A stretch of DNA of 64,000 bases. Origin: Actinospineispora acaciae DSM 45401 (GTDB taxonomy: Bacteria > Actinomycetota > Actinomycetes > Mycobacteriales > Pseudonocardiaceae). A program made the translations under genes and the position numbers. Where the stretch lies: the NCBI RefSeq assembly GCF_000620785.1, contig NZ_JIAI01000001.1:124001-188000 (forward strand). Direction: 5' to 3'. Each line of letters opens with the position of its first letter. The stretch's first letter is position 1. Below, piece by piece: positions 1 through 8,798 of the stretch. A model generated the notes under the pieces. That model ran no database searches, had not been told where the DNA came from, and worked only from the letters and a program-made list of their open reading frames with translations.

Positions 1-237
1 GACGGCCTCGGCGAACTCCGCCTCGCCGGCGTGCAGCAGCTCGCGCACGCGCGCCAGCGGGACCCCGGCCTCGGTGAGGGTCCGGATCCTGGTCAGCTCG
101 ACCACGGCGGCGCCGTCGTAGCGGCGGTAGCCGGAGTCGTCCCGCTCGGGCTCGGGCAGCAGCCCCTTGGCGTGGTAGTGCCGCACCGCGCGGATCGTCA
201 CCCCGGCGTACGACGCCAGCTCGCCGATGGTCAGCAT
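1..237 (-). CDS. MerR-family transcriptional regulator (partial, N-terminal part)
   Basis: The 79 visible residues are the N-terminal winged-helix DNA-binding domain of a MerR regulator. They open with MLTIGELASYAGV, followed by the classic recognition region IRAVRHYHAKGLLPEPERD and GYRRYD. The gene runs off the left edge, so the effector or dimerisation part is not visible. Its ATG lies inside the last codons of the upstream alpha/beta hydrolase gene (7-nt overlap), so the two are probably co-transcribed and translationally coupled. MerR proteins usually twist a promoter with a long spacer. The ligand cannot be inferred from what is visible. Confidence 0.9.
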   Translation of the reverse strand, partial: MLTIGELASYAGVTIRAVRHYHAKGLLPEPERDDSGYRRYDGAAVVELTRIRTLTEAGVPLARVRELLHAGEAEFAEAV

Positions 238-983
238 CCAACCAGTCTGCTGATGATCCGGGCGACGTCGGTCGGGTGGGTGACGACCAGCCCGTGGCCG
301 GCGTCGAGCCAGGTCGTGGAGATGTCCGGCCGCTCGCGGACCAGCCGCTCGATGCCGGCGCGCCAGTTCCGGTTGCGCCACCGGGTCCGCTCGTCGTCGC
401 CGTCGCCGGCCATCGCGGTCGACATGATCATGCTGATCGGGCGGTCGATCTCCCGGTACACGTCGAGGATCCGGGCGCGGACCGCGTCCACCTCGAGGTT
501 CACCTCGATGATCTCCCGCGCGGTGAGCGGCGCGTGGCGCGCGGCGTCGTCGGCCATGGCGCGGAACTCCGGCAGGTCGGCCTCGGAGAGGAACGGTTCG
601 GGCACGGGGTTGGCGCCGTCGACGAGGACGAGCGCGCCGACGGTGTCGGGATGCGCGCGGGCGTGGTGCAGCGCCAGGTCCGCGCCCAGCGAGTGGCCCA
701 CGAGCACGGGCGCCGAGGGCAGGTCCAGGCGCGCCATCACCGCGCCGAGGTCGCCGAGGAACGCCTCGAAGGTGTACCGGCCGGCGGCGGCCGAGCTGAG
801 CCCGTGGCCGCGCAGGTCGAAGGTGACCACCTCGTGGTCGCGCCGCAGCAGCTCGATCAGCTCGTGCAGGTCGGCCTGGGTGGTGAGCAGCCCGGGGCAC
901 AGCACTAGCGGCCGCCCCCAGCCGGCGCGTGAGACCGAGATCGCGACGCCGTCGTTGTGCACGGTGATGGCCATGCCGACCAT
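231..983 (-). CDS. alpha/beta hydrolase
   Basis: A 250-aa cytoplasmic alpha/beta-hydrolase-fold enzyme. The nucleophile elbow is GHSLG (Ser98), the turn after strand 4 is FDLRGHGLSS (residues 55-64), and the probable catalytic histidine is His230 in DAGHG. There is no signal peptide. Two ATGs lie three codons apart (983 and 974) with no clear Shine-Dalgarno for either; the longer one is used here. It precedes and overlaps the MerR gene, which probably shares its transcript. The substrate is unknown; the family includes esterases, lactonases and C-C hydrolases. Confidence 0.85.
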   Translation of the reverse strand: MVGMAITVHNDGVAISVSRAGWGRPLVLCPGLLTTQADLHELIELLRRDHEVVTFDLRGHGLSSAAAGRYTFEAFLGDLGAVMARLDLPSAPVLVGHSLGADLALHHARAHPDTVGALVLVDGANPVPEPFLSEADLPEFRAMADDAARHAPLTAREIIEVNLEVDAVRARILDVYREIDRPISMIMSTAMAGDGDDERTRWRNRNWRAGIERLVRERPDISTTWLDAGHGLVVTHPTDVARIISRLVGC

Positions 984-1009
984 GGTGCGGGGTTGACCCT
1001 GCGTAAAGG

Positions 1010-1972
1010 TCAACCGGCGCAGGCGGCGATCTCCGGGCGCGGCGGGGTGGCGCCGGCGCCGCCCGGGGTGAAGAACGCCCGGGCGCAGTCGATCACGAAC
1101 CGGGGGTTCTGCTCGGGGATGAAGTGCTCCGAGCCCGGCACGATCACCTCGCGGACGTCCCGTGCCACCGGCCGGAAGGACGCCGCGACCAGCGCGCCGA
1201 GCGCCTGTTCCCCGCCCGCGGCCAGCACCGGCATCGGCAGCCGCTTCGCGGCGGCGTTGCGGAGGATGTCCTCGGCGTCGGCGCGGAACGCCCGGTAGTA
1301 CTCGTAGCCGGCGTGGCGGCGCGCCGGGTCGGCGTAGGCGCGGTAGTACGGCTCCCGGTCCTCCGGCGGGAGGCCGTAGCCGTAGATGTGGCCCAGGTAG
1401 GTCGGGACGTCCTCGTCGTCGATGAGCTGCTCGGGGACCGGGGCCGGGGTGGAGTTGAACAGGATGTGCCAGCTCACTTCGTTGATCTTGTCGAGGCCAA
1501 GGCCGGGGAGCGGGATCTCGATCACCATCAGCCTGCTGACCTCGGTGGGGAAGTCGCGGGCGTAGTAGTAGCCGACCATCCCGCCGATGTCGTGGGCCAG
1601 GATCGCGACCTCCCGGAAGCCCAGCCGCTGGACGGCCTCGTGCACCCGCCGGGCGGTGGTGGCCTTGTCGTAGCCGCCGGCCGGGACGCTGGACTCGCCG
1701 AGTCCGGGGAGGTCGACGGCGATCACCGTGTGGTCCCTGGCCAGCTCGGGGAGCGTCTTGTGCCACTCGTGGGAGGTCTGCGGCCAGCCGTGCAACAGCA
1801 GCAGCGGCGGCCCGGAACCGGCGCGGGTGTAGTGGATCGTCCCGCCCTCCACCGCGACGGTGCCCTGCTCGGTGGCCGCCGGTCCGGGAACAGCCGGCGC
1901 GGTTGTCGATGTGGTTGCGCATCCGGTGAGCAGCGCGAGCGCCGCGAGCACCGAGGCCAACGTCCTGTACAT
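1010..1972 (-). CDS. alpha/beta hydrolase lipoprotein, epoxide-hydrolase/dehalogenase-like
   Basis: A 320-aa exported lipoprotein. Residues 1-18 form a signal peptide ending in the lipobox LLTGC, so Cys18 should be lipidated and the enzyme anchored outside the membrane. The fold has HGWPQ at 61-65, DLPGLGES at 88-95, and a nucleophile elbow AHDIGG with Asp128 where esterases have Ser. An Asp nucleophile is typical of epoxide hydrolases and haloalkane dehalogenases. His283 in GSEHF is the likely base. The start is supported by GAGGAG a few bases upstream. It ends 26 bp before the next hydrolase gene, so a small hydrolase operon is plausible. The substrate is unknown. Confidence 0.85.
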   Translation of the reverse strand: MYRTLASVLAALALLTGCATTSTTAPAVPGPAATEQGTVAVEGGTIHYTRAGSGPPLLLLHGWPQTSHEWHKTLPELARDHTVIAVDLPGLGESSVPAGGYDKATTARRVHEAVQRLGFREVAILAHDIGGMVGYYYARDFPTEVSRLMVIEIPLPGLGLDKINEVSWHILFNSTPAPVPEQLIDDEDVPTYLGHIYGYGLPPEDREPYYRAYADPARRHAGYEYYRAFRADAEDILRNAAAKRLPMPVLAAGGEQALGALVAASFRPVARDVREVIVPGSEHFIPEQNPRFVIDCARAFFTPGGAGATPPRPEIAACAG

Positions 1973-2068
1973 GATGATCTCCTCGCCGATGCCGGTGTTG
2001 GGGGCTCCCGTGCACAGGTCGTCACCGCCGAGGCGAACCGGACACCGGCCGCCTGCGAGGATGCGGCG

Positions 2069-2605
2069 GTGCCCGTGTCCCGTACCGAGCTGTTGCGCTC
2101 GCAGTTCGACCTGACCTGGTCGCTGCTGGAGTGGCACCTGGAGCGGCTGGAGCCCGCTGACTTCGGCTGGGAACCGGCGGCCCTCTGCTGGACGGTCCGC
2201 CCGGCGCCGGACGGCGGATGGGTGCCGGACTGGTGCGACAGCGAGCCCGATCCCGTTCCGGTCCCGACGATCGCCTGGCTGAGCTGGCACATCGGCTGGT
2301 GGTGGTCGGTGGCGACCGACCACGCGCTCGGCCGGACACCCCGGGAGCGGACCGAGGTCGCCTGGCCCGGCCCCGGCAGCCCGGCCGTGGCGTGGCTGCG
2401 CGCGCTGCGCACGGACTGGCTGGCGGCGCTGGACGGTCTCACCGAAGGCGGCCTCGACGCCCCCGCCCGGTTCCCGTGGCGCGACGACCCCGGGCGGACG
2501 CTCGCCCATATGGTCGGCTGGGTGAACGCCGAGCTGATGAAGAACGCCGCCGAGATCGGCCAGCTGCGGTTGCTGCGCGCGGCCACGAGGTCCGCGACGC
2601 CGTGA
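2069..2605 (+). CDS. DinB-family protein
   Basis: A 178-aa protein of the DinB/YfiT-like four-helix-bundle superfamily. It has the usual N-terminal helix (RTELLRSQFDLTWSLLEWHLE), a mid-protein tryptophan-rich helix with a histidine (TIAWLSWHIGWWW) and a second histidine near the C-terminus (LAHMVGWVNAEL), which would supply metal ligands. Such proteins are thought to be metal-dependent, often thiol-linked transferases, but most are uncharacterised. The GTG start at 2069 has GCGAGG upstream; GTG at 2075 is an alternative. Its stop overlaps the next gene start by 4 nt, so the two are coupled. It diverges from the lipoprotein hydrolase gene. Confidence 0.8.
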   Translation: MPVSRTELLRSQFDLTWSLLEWHLERLEPADFGWEPAALCWTVRPAPDGGWVPDWCDSEPDPVPVPTIAWLSWHIGWWWSVATDHALGRTPRERTEVAWPGPGSPAVAWLRALRTDWLAALDGLTEGGLDAPARFPWRDDPGRTLAHMVGWVNAELMKNAAEIGQLRLLRAATRSATP

Positions 2606-3408
2606 CGCCGCTGACACCGATCGCGACCGGCTTCTCCTCGTCGATCTTCAGGACGTCCGACGGGGAATGCCTGCGGGTGCCGCGCGACGCCGAGGCCGCC
2701 GGCCGGTTGCGCCGCGGCGCCGCGGCGCTGGAGGTGCTGCACGGCAGGGTGGACGTGGAGCTGCCGTGGCCGGTCCGCTGGCTGCCCTCGGGGGAGGGCC
2801 GACCACACGGCGCGGCGCTGTGCCCGTGGCTGGACGGCGCGCACCTGACCGCCGACGCGGACGCCGGCTCGGTGGTGACCCTGCTGCGCCAACTGCGCCG
2901 CATCGAGCCCACCGCGCTCGCCGGCGTGACCGAGCCCTACCCGAGCTGGTGGCCGGCGAAGATCGCGGAGGCCGAGGCCGGCATCGCCGCCGTGGCCGGC
3001 CTGATCACCCCCGACCTCTCGGCCTGGCTGCGCGCCGAGGTGGCCGCGCTGGCCGCCGAGCTCGCGGCGCTGCCCGCTCCCGGAGTGGTGCACGGCGACC
3101 TCTGGGAGGAGAACATGCTGGTCCGCGACGGCCGGCTGACCGGGGTGCTGGACTGGGAGAACGCCGCCGTCGGCGACCCGGCGGTGGACCTTGCCGCGCT
3201 GTGGTACCTGGGCGACGACTGGGCCCGCCGGGTCCTCACCCCGCTCGACCCGCCGCCCGCCGAGCTGCGCAGGGCGGCCCGCTGGCGGGTGCTGCGCGAG
3301 CTGGACGGCGCGGCCTGGTCGGCACGCCACCGCGACGACGAGGAGCTGGCCGAGTCCGCCGAGAAGATCACCTCGGTGGCGGCGGCGCTGCATTCGTCGA
3401 GCCCGTGA
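2602..3408 (+). CDS. aminoglycoside phosphotransferase (APH)-family kinase-like protein
   Basis: A 268-aa member of the APH/choline-kinase fold. The catalytic loop is VVHGDLWEENML (His164, Asp166, Asn171) and the metal-binding loop is VLDWENAAVGDP (Asp184), both intact, so an active small-molecule kinase is expected. The N-terminal lobe is short, with the segment ECLRVPRD as a degenerate strand/lysine region. It starts with GTG overlapping the DinB stop by 4 nt. Its 3-prime end overlaps the convergent HAD phosphatase gene by 41 bp. The substrate cannot be told from sequence; aminoglycoside resistance should not be assumed. Confidence 0.8.
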   Translation: MTPLTPIATGFSSSIFRTSDGECLRVPRDAEAAGRLRRGAAALEVLHGRVDVELPWPVRWLPSGEGRPHGAALCPWLDGAHLTADADAGSVVTLLRQLRRIEPTALAGVTEPYPSWWPAKIAEAEAGIAAVAGLITPDLSAWLRAEVAALAAELAALPAPGVVHGDLWEENMLVRDGRLTGVLDWENAAVGDPAVDLAALWYLGDDWARRVLTPLDPPPAELRRAARWRVLRELDGAAWSARHRDDEELAESAEKITSVAAALHSSSP

Positions 3409-4072
3409 TCCCGGCCGCCGCCCGCAGCGTCCCGACCACCTCCGGGAAGCTGTCCACCAGCCAGGTCGGGCGCGCGGACGCCAGCTCGGCGCGCCCGTGC
3501 GCCCCGTACGTCACGGCGATCGAGCGCACCCCGGCGGCCTCGGCCATCCGCAGGTCGTGGGTGGCGTCCCCGACCATGATCGCGTCCGACGCCCGGGCGC
3601 CCAGCTCGCCGAGCACCAGCAGCGCGCTGTCCGGCGCGGGCTTCGGGTTGCTCACCTGGTCGGCGCCCACGAGCACACCGAACCTGTCGCGGATCCCGGC
3701 GGCGGTGAGCAGCGCGTCGGCGCCGGCGTTCAGCTTGCTGGTGGCCACCGCGAGCGCGAACCCGTCCCGTTCCAGCCCCTCCAGCCCGTCCACCACCCCC
3801 GGATAGACCAGGTCGGCGGCCTTGGGGAGCACCAGCTCGGCGAACGCCACCTGGTAGCGGGCGACCGCGCTGGCCACCAGCCGGTCGTCCGGCGTCACCC
3901 CGAGGAACCCGGCGAACGCGACGGTCAGCGGGATCCCGATGGTGGCGCGGATCGAGTCGGCCGCTGGGACGGGCACGCCGAGCTCGGTGAACGCGGCGGC
4001 GAACGACCGGACGATCCCGGTAGGGGTGTCGACCAGGGTTCCGTCCAGGTCGAAGATCGCGACCTTGCGCAC
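3368..4072 (-). CDS. HAD-superfamily phosphatase, phosphoglycolate-phosphatase-like
   Basis: A 234-aa HAD hydrolase of the Gph/PGMB type. Motif I is FDLDGTLVDT (Asp8, Asp10), a helical cap domain follows (about 16-85), motif II is the AVATSK segment, motif III includes the Lys of NPKPAP, and motif IV is VGDATHD. These residues predict a Mg2+-dependent phosphomonoesterase. The GTG start is chosen because GGGAGG lies 5 nt upstream; the frame is open 25 codons further but without a ribosome binding site. The last 41 bp overlap the end of the convergent kinase-like gene. Confidence 0.85.
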   Translation of the reverse strand: MRKVAIFDLDGTLVDTPTGIVRSFAAAFTELGVPVPAADSIRATIGIPLTVAFAGFLGVTPDDRLVASAVARYQVAFAELVLPKAADLVYPGVVDGLEGLERDGFALAVATSKLNAGADALLTAAGIRDRFGVLVGADQVSNPKPAPDSALLVLGELGARASDAIMVGDATHDLRMAEAAGVRSIAVTYGAHGRAELASARPTWLVDSFPEVVGTLRAAAGITGSTNAAPPPPR

Positions 4073-4177
4073 GCGGGCCTCCCGTTCCGTAGCAGGTGTC
4101 GGACCCGGAATGCCGTCGCGGGTCAGAGCCGATGCATCAAGTATCACGTGGCCGCGCGCGAACGCCAGCGCGAGGAG

Positions 4178-4702
4178 TCACTGCCGGGTTCGGCCGGACA
4201 GGTCGGCGGCGATGTCGGTGAGGTGCGCGGCGATGACGTCGAGATCCTGGTTGAACAGGGCCTCGGCGTGCGCCCGGTCCTGCCAGGACGGCAGGGACAG
4301 GTGGCGGTCGATCAGCTCGGGCAGGTCGATGTGCACGGCGTGGGTGGCCGAGGCCCTGGCGGTCGGGTGGGCGTCCAGGGCGTCGCGGTCGGCGAGAATG
4401 TCGCGCAGGACCAGCGTCACCTCGTCCACCCGGTGCGCGGCCCTGGCGGGCAGCCGGCGCGCCTCGGCGGCGGTGCGCCGGCGCAGGCGTTCCACGTCGC
4501 GGCGCAGGCCGGCCAGCTCGCGGACGTCGGCCGGGGGAGGGGCGAGCAGCGCGCCGGCCGCGTAGAGCACGGCCACCGCCGCCGGCCACCAGGAGCCGAT
4601 CACGCCGGCCAGGTGCAGGCCCAGCCCGGCGAGCCCGGCGGTCGACCCGGCCAGGTTCTTCGGCGAGCCGAGGTAGCGGCCCAGCCGGCTACTGGTAGCC
4701 AC
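4178..4702 (-). CDS. small membrane protein of unknown function, third gene of the VWA operon
   Basis: A 174-aa protein with two short hydrophobic segments (about residues 18-37 and 38-54, rich in G, A and L) followed by a charged, probably coiled-coil region (about 58-115, many R/E/L heptad-like positions) and a soluble tail ending in SGRTRQ. I do not recognise a named family. It overlaps the upstream solute-binding/VWA gene by 14 nt and shares its strand, so it is almost certainly made from the same mRNA and may be the membrane partner of those exported proteins. Confidence 0.65.
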   Translation of the reverse strand: MATSSRLGRYLGSPKNLAGSTAGLAGLGLHLAGVIGSWWPAAVAVLYAAGALLAPPPADVRELAGLRRDVERLRRRTAAEARRLPARAAHRVDEVTLVLRDILADRDALDAHPTARASATHAVHIDLPELIDRHLSLPSWQDRAHAEALFNQDLDVIAAHLTDIAADLSGRTRQ

Positions 4703-6278
4703 GGATGTCCCGGAACGCGCCGGCCAGCGAACCGCCCCTGGCCTCGAAGGTGCGCCCGCCGGTCAGGTTGGCGACCTCGGTCATGTCGTGCTCGGCGGCC
4801 TCGCCGAACAGCACGGGGAACACCGGGACCGCGCGGGTCGCCGGCGGGCGCGTGGCCAGGAACGCGCGCAGCTCGTCCAGGCCGTCGCCCCGGTTGGACT
4901 CGCCGTCGGTCATCAGCACGATCGAGGTGAACCGGTTGGGGTCGGCGGCGACCTGCGGCTCCAGCAGCCGGTAGGCCTGTTCGAGCGCGTCGTAGACGGC
5001 CGTGTTGCCGCCGGACCGCAGGTTCGCCGCGCCGGCCCGGATGCCGTCCAGGCTGGCCGGGGCGGCGGCGTCCACGGTCGCGGTGGTCGGGGCGAGCGGA
5101 CGGTCGTTGAACGGCAGCAGGGTGACCTGCTCGCGGCCCCGGAACCGGCGGAACGTCCCCACCAGCGAGGCGTCCGCGCCGGACAGCCCGACCAGCGCGG
5201 CGCGCAGCCCGTTGAGCCGCTCGCCGTCCATCGAGCCGGAGACGTCGAGCACGTAGACGGTGCGCGAGGGCCGGCGGAACCTGTCGAAGTAGGCGGCCAG
5301 CAGCGCGTCCACGCTGGCCCGGTCGCCGGGGAAGGGCAGCTCGATCAGCGGCTGCCCGGGGATCCCCGGTTCGAGCGCGACGCCGGGAACCGCCGGGCGC
5401 CGCTTGGTGGCCTGCATGATCGCGCGCTGGGTGTCCGGCCGGCGCAGGTGGTCCACCAGGCGGGTGTAGGCGTCGCGGGCCGGGTCGCCCGCCGAGCGCA
5501 GCAGCGTCATCGGGTAGTCGGCGGTGACCACCCCGTCGGTCGGGTAGACCAGGGTGAGCGGCTCGGGCATGCTGCCGCTCGCGTTCGCGGCCAGCAGCAC
5601 GGACTCGTAGTTGATCAGGCCGTCCACATCGGTGGCGCGCCGCGCGTACGCCTCGGTCAGGTAGCCCGAGGAGCCGGCGGAGAGCCGTTGCGCGGCGAAG
5701 AACCGGGTCAGGTCCGGGGCGACCCGCTCGATGGTGGCGGTGTCCAGCGCCGAGCCGGTCCTGGCCAGCGCGGCGGTGACCCCGACCAGCGCGGCGAAGC
5801 CCGAGTTCGACGCCGACGGGTCGGTCATGCCGTAGCCGAACTCGCCCCTGCCGGCGGCCGCCGCGATGTCCGCCCAGGTCACCGGCGTCCGGTCCCAGCC
5901 CAACCGGCGCGCGGCCGACGCCCGCAGGCCCAGCACCACCGGCGAGTTCATGATCTTCGTACGGGGGCCGAGCCGGCCGGCGGCCTCGGTCACCAGGTCC
6001 AGGTAGCGGTTCGAGGACAGCCAGACCGCGTCGTAGCGCCCGTCCGCCCGGCCGGCGGCGACCGTCTCGGCGGCCTCCAGGGTGCCGCTGTGGTCCAGCG
6101 TCACCCGAACCCCCGTCGCCTTCTCCGCCTCGTCCAGCACCGGGCGCAGGTCGGCCAGCTCGCTGCCGGCCAGCACCCGCAGCTCCGCCGCCGGACGGCC
6201 CGCGCAGCCGGCGATCCCGGAGGCGAACAGGACGGCGGCCAGGACCGCGGCGGCCCCACCGCCGATGGTCGCGCTCAT
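4689..6278 (-). CDS. exported lipoprotein: solute-binding-like domain plus C-terminal VWA domain
   Basis: A 529-aa protein with two domains. A lipoprotein signal ends at Cys25 (GIAGC). Residues 35-320 resemble a periplasmic solute-binding protein (VLAGSELADLRPVLDEAEKAT, then DAVWLSSNRYLDL). Residues 338-529 form a von Willebrand A domain with a complete MIDAS: DVSGSM (345-350), Thr426 in GGNTAVYD and Asp458 in MTDGES, so it should bind a divalent metal and a ligand or partner. It overlaps the preceding gene by 4 nt (ATGA) and the next by 14 nt. This architecture is known in actinomycetes but has no established function; a surface complex is my inference. Confidence 0.85.
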   Translation of the reverse strand: MSATIGGGAAAVLAAVLFASGIAGCAGRPAAELRVLAGSELADLRPVLDEAEKATGVRVTLDHSGTLEAAETVAAGRADGRYDAVWLSSNRYLDLVTEAAGRLGPRTKIMNSPVVLGLRASAARRLGWDRTPVTWADIAAAAGRGEFGYGMTDPSASNSGFAALVGVTAALARTGSALDTATIERVAPDLTRFFAAQRLSAGSSGYLTEAYARRATDVDGLINYESVLLAANASGSMPEPLTLVYPTDGVVTADYPMTLLRSAGDPARDAYTRLVDHLRRPDTQRAIMQATKRRPAVPGVALEPGIPGQPLIELPFPGDRASVDALLAAYFDRFRRPSRTVYVLDVSGSMDGERLNGLRAALVGLSGADASLVGTFRRFRGREQVTLLPFNDRPLAPTTATVDAAAPASLDGIRAGAANLRSGGNTAVYDALEQAYRLLEPQVAADPNRFTSIVLMTDGESNRGDGLDELRAFLATRPPATRAVPVFPVLFGEAAEHDMTEVANLTGGRTFEARGGSLAGAFRDIRGYQ

Positions 6279-7333
6279 CGACGCACGGCGTCGAGCATCC
6301 GCTCGAGGCTCTCGAACGGCGGCGGTTCGATCACGTCGACCAGGTCGGCGGGGACCGGCAGGTGGTGCTCGGCGCGCACCGCGTCGAACTGGCGCCGGTC
6401 CTGGGTGCGGAAGCCGAAGCTTGCGGCCAGCCTGGTCAGCTCGGGGTCGGAGGTGAGCAGCTCGCCGACCTGGTTGCCGGGCACGCGCAGCGGCACCAGG
6501 GTGTGCTTGGACGACACCGTCGGCGCCGGGTACAGCAGCACCCGGTCGGGGCTGATCGAGCCGTCCGCCCGGATCACCCGGTCGGCGAACTGCGCCTCGT
6601 ACACCAGCACCATCGGCGTCTTCCCGATGCCGACCGCGAGGTAGTCCTCGAACGGTCCCTCGGAACTGCTCTGGGTGTAGCCCTGGTCGGCGAGCAGCCG
6701 GGTCAGGGTCGGGCGGACCCGGGCCTCCGCGCTCGGGTCGGTGACCACGTTCTGCCCGTTGGCCACGTAGGAGGCGATCGCCAGGTACATCGCCGCCGAG
6801 CTCGACGAGTTCGGGTCGGTCGTGGTGAGCAGGACGTTCTTGCGCGCCGGATAGGCGGTGTTGCCCGGCAGCTGGTCCCAGCGCACGCCGCGCTCGGCGA
6901 GCGCCAGGTAGGCGCCCATGTCCAGCACCGGGTAGCCGGGGCCCTGGCGGACCACGCCGGCGCGGGTCAGCAGCTCCACGATCGGGGCGAAGGTGGCGAC
7001 CGCGATCGGCGAGGAGAACGGCGCGTAGCCGCGCACGATCTTGCGGTCACGCTGGATCTTGTCGGCGGCCGGCGAGCTGGACGGGAAGGCGAAGTCGTAG
7101 CGGTTCAGGTCGACCCGGGTGGCGATCTCCCGCGAGCCGGCCGGGTCGACCTCCACCCGCAGCCCGTGCGCGGCGAACGCGTCGCGCACCCGGGGGTCGT
7201 TGAAGAACGCCATCTTCTCCGAGCCGATCACGCCCCGCACCGTGGTCAGCTCGCGATGCTTGTCGAAGAAGATCACCGCGATCAGACCGGTCAGCAGGAC
7301 CACCGCGAGCCCGATCCCGAACGCACGCCTCAT
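6275..7333 (-). CDS. membrane-anchored solute-binding-like protein, first gene of the VWA operon
   Basis: A 352-aa protein with one N-terminal membrane anchor (about residues 5-23) and no lipobox, then an extracellular domain that reads like a type-2 solute-binding fold: GVIGSEKMAFFNDPRVRD near the start, DFAFPSSSPAADKI, and AVGIGKTPMVLVYEAQF later. It heads the three-gene operon and overlaps the VWA lipoprotein by 4 nt. The ATG at 7333 has GAGGGGG about 10 nt upstream. No permease or ATPase genes are nearby, so this is unlikely to be an ordinary ABC importer and is more likely a structural or sensory surface protein. Confidence 0.75.
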   Translation of the reverse strand: MRRAFGIGLAVVLLTGLIAVIFFDKHRELTTVRGVIGSEKMAFFNDPRVRDAFAAHGLRVEVDPAGSREIATRVDLNRYDFAFPSSSPAADKIQRDRKIVRGYAPFSSPIAVATFAPIVELLTRAGVVRQGPGYPVLDMGAYLALAERGVRWDQLPGNTAYPARKNVLLTTTDPNSSSSAAMYLAIASYVANGQNVVTDPSAEARVRPTLTRLLADQGYTQSSSEGPFEDYLAVGIGKTPMVLVYEAQFADRVIRADGSISPDRVLLYPAPTVSSKHTLVPLRVPGNQVGELLTSDPELTRLAASFGFRTQDRRQFDAVRAEHHLPVPADLVDVIEPPPFESLERMLDAVRR

Positions 7334-7414
7334 GCCAAGCTGCCCCCTCGGCCACGAGGATGGCCTCACCCGGGGCCGGCGTGCGGTGACCTCCGGGTGA
7401 ACTTCTGGCGAACG

Positions 7415-8740
7415 TCAGCCGGTGAGCACCCGGTCCAGCGCGGTCACCGCCCGGTCCAGCTCGGCGGCGGTGACGGTGAGTGCCGGGCGCAGCCGCAGGC
7501 TGGAGGTGCCGCAGCCGAGCATGAGCACGTGCTCGTCCTCGCGCAGCCGGGCGATGACCCGGTCGCGTTCCTCGGGGGTGGGCAGGGTGAGCGCGCACAT
7601 CAGCCCGCGCCCCCGCACCTCGGTGACCGCCGGGTGCCGGGCCTGCAGCGCGCGCAGCTCGCCGAGCAGGTAGGCGCCGAGCCGGCCGGCGCGCGCGATC
7701 AGCTCGTCGCGTTCGATGACCTCCAGGATGCGCCGGGAGCGGACCATGTCGGTGAGGTTGCCGCCCCAGGTGGAGTTGATCCGTGAGGCCACGGAGAAGA
7801 CGTTGTCGCCGACCTGGTCCACCCGCCGGCCTGCCATCACGCCGCAGACCTGGGTCTTCTTGCCGAACGCCACGATGTCGGGGGAGATGCCGAGCTGCTG
7901 GTACGCCCACGCGGTGCCGGTGATGCCGACGCCGGTCTGCACCTCGTCCACCACGAACAGGGCGTCGAACTCGTGGCACAGCTCCTGCATGGCGCGCAGG
8001 AACTCGGGCCGGAAGTGGTTGTCGCCGCCCTCGCCCTGGATCGGCTCGACGATGAAGCAGGCGATGTCGTTGGGGTGCTCGGCGAACGCGGCGCGGGCGG
8101 CGGCGATCGCCTGCCGCTCGGCGGCCTCGACGTCCGGGTTGGCGTTGATCGACGGCGACGGGATGCGCGGCCAGTCGAACTTCGGGAACCGGGCGACCTT
8201 GTTCGGGTCGGTGTTGGTCAGCGACATGGTGTAGCCGCTGCGGCCGTGGAAGGCCTTCTCCAGGTGCAGCACCCTGGTGCCGAGGCCGGCGTCGATGCCG
8301 TGCGCCTGGTTCCACCGGCTCTTCCAGTCGAACGCGATCTTCAGCGCGTTCTCCACGGCCAGCGCGCCGCCGTCGATGAAGAACAGGTGCGGCAGCGCCG
8401 GGTCGCCCAGCACCCTGGCGAAGGTGTCCACGAACCGCGCCATCGGCACCGTGTAGAGGTCGGAGTTGCTCGGCTTGTTGACGGCCACATGCGCGAGCTC
8501 GCCCAGGAAGGCGTCGTCCTCGGCCAGCGCGGGGTGGTTCATCCCCAGCGCGGAGGAGGCGAAGAAGGTGAACAGGTCCAGGTACTCGGTGCCGTCGCGG
8601 GCGTCCACCACCGTCGAGCCCCGGGAACGGTCCAGGTCGAGCACGAAGGGGAAGCCGTCGACCAGCATGTGCCGCCGGAGGGACGCGTGCACATCGGCGG
8701 CGGCGATCGATGTCGTCGGAGCGGGATATGTTTGCGTCAT
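7415..8740 (-). CDS. lat: L-lysine 6-transaminase
   Basis: A 441-aa class-III PLP aminotransferase that transfers the epsilon-amino group of lysine to 2-oxoglutarate, giving piperideine-6-carboxylate and glutamate. The sequence contains SSALGMNHPAL, the cofactor-binding region FIDGGALAVENALK, VEPIQGEGGD, the aspartate motif VVDEVQTGVGITG (260s) and the Schiff-base lysine region FGKKTQVCGVMAG (Lys294/295), all typical of LAT. Length fits the family. An Lrp regulator lies directly upstream on the same strand, the arrangement known from Mycobacterium tuberculosis (lrpA-lat). In mycobacteria the gene is linked to persistence and in other actinomycetes to beta-lactam precursors; no beta-lactam genes are seen here. 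Confidence 0.92.
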   Translation of the reverse strand: MTQTYPAPTTSIAAADVHASLRRHMLVDGFPFVLDLDRSRGSTVVDARDGTEYLDLFTFFASSALGMNHPALAEDDAFLGELAHVAVNKPSNSDLYTVPMARFVDTFARVLGDPALPHLFFIDGGALAVENALKIAFDWKSRWNQAHGIDAGLGTRVLHLEKAFHGRSGYTMSLTNTDPNKVARFPKFDWPRIPSPSINANPDVEAAERQAIAAARAAFAEHPNDIACFIVEPIQGEGGDNHFRPEFLRAMQELCHEFDALFVVDEVQTGVGITGTAWAYQQLGISPDIVAFGKKTQVCGVMAGRRVDQVGDNVFSVASRINSTWGGNLTDMVRSRRILEVIERDELIARAGRLGAYLLGELRALQARHPAVTEVRGRGLMCALTLPTPEERDRVIARLREDEHVLMLGCGTSSLRLRPALTVTAAELDRAVTALDRVLTG

Positions 8741-8767
8741 AACGCGACGGTACCGCAAAAACTACGT

Positions 8768-8798
8768 CAAGATTCGGCTGAAGCCGGTCAATATCTTG
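8768..8798. promoter_or_regulatory. dyad in the lrp-lat spacer, candidate Lrp site
   Basis: The 58-bp spacer between the Lrp gene and lat is AT-richer than its surroundings. It holds outer arms CAAGAT/ATCTTG and an inner CGGCT/AGCCG dyad, with two TTGAC-type -35-like boxes on the minus strand. Lrp/AsnC octamers bind such loosely symmetric AT-rich sites, so this may control lat. The two dyads are not perfectly concentric, so the assignment is tentative. Confidence 0.3.

Noticed and set aside
2602-3408. Aminoglycoside resistance gene
   Set aside because: Only the general APH fold motifs are seen; the family has many non-resistance kinases.
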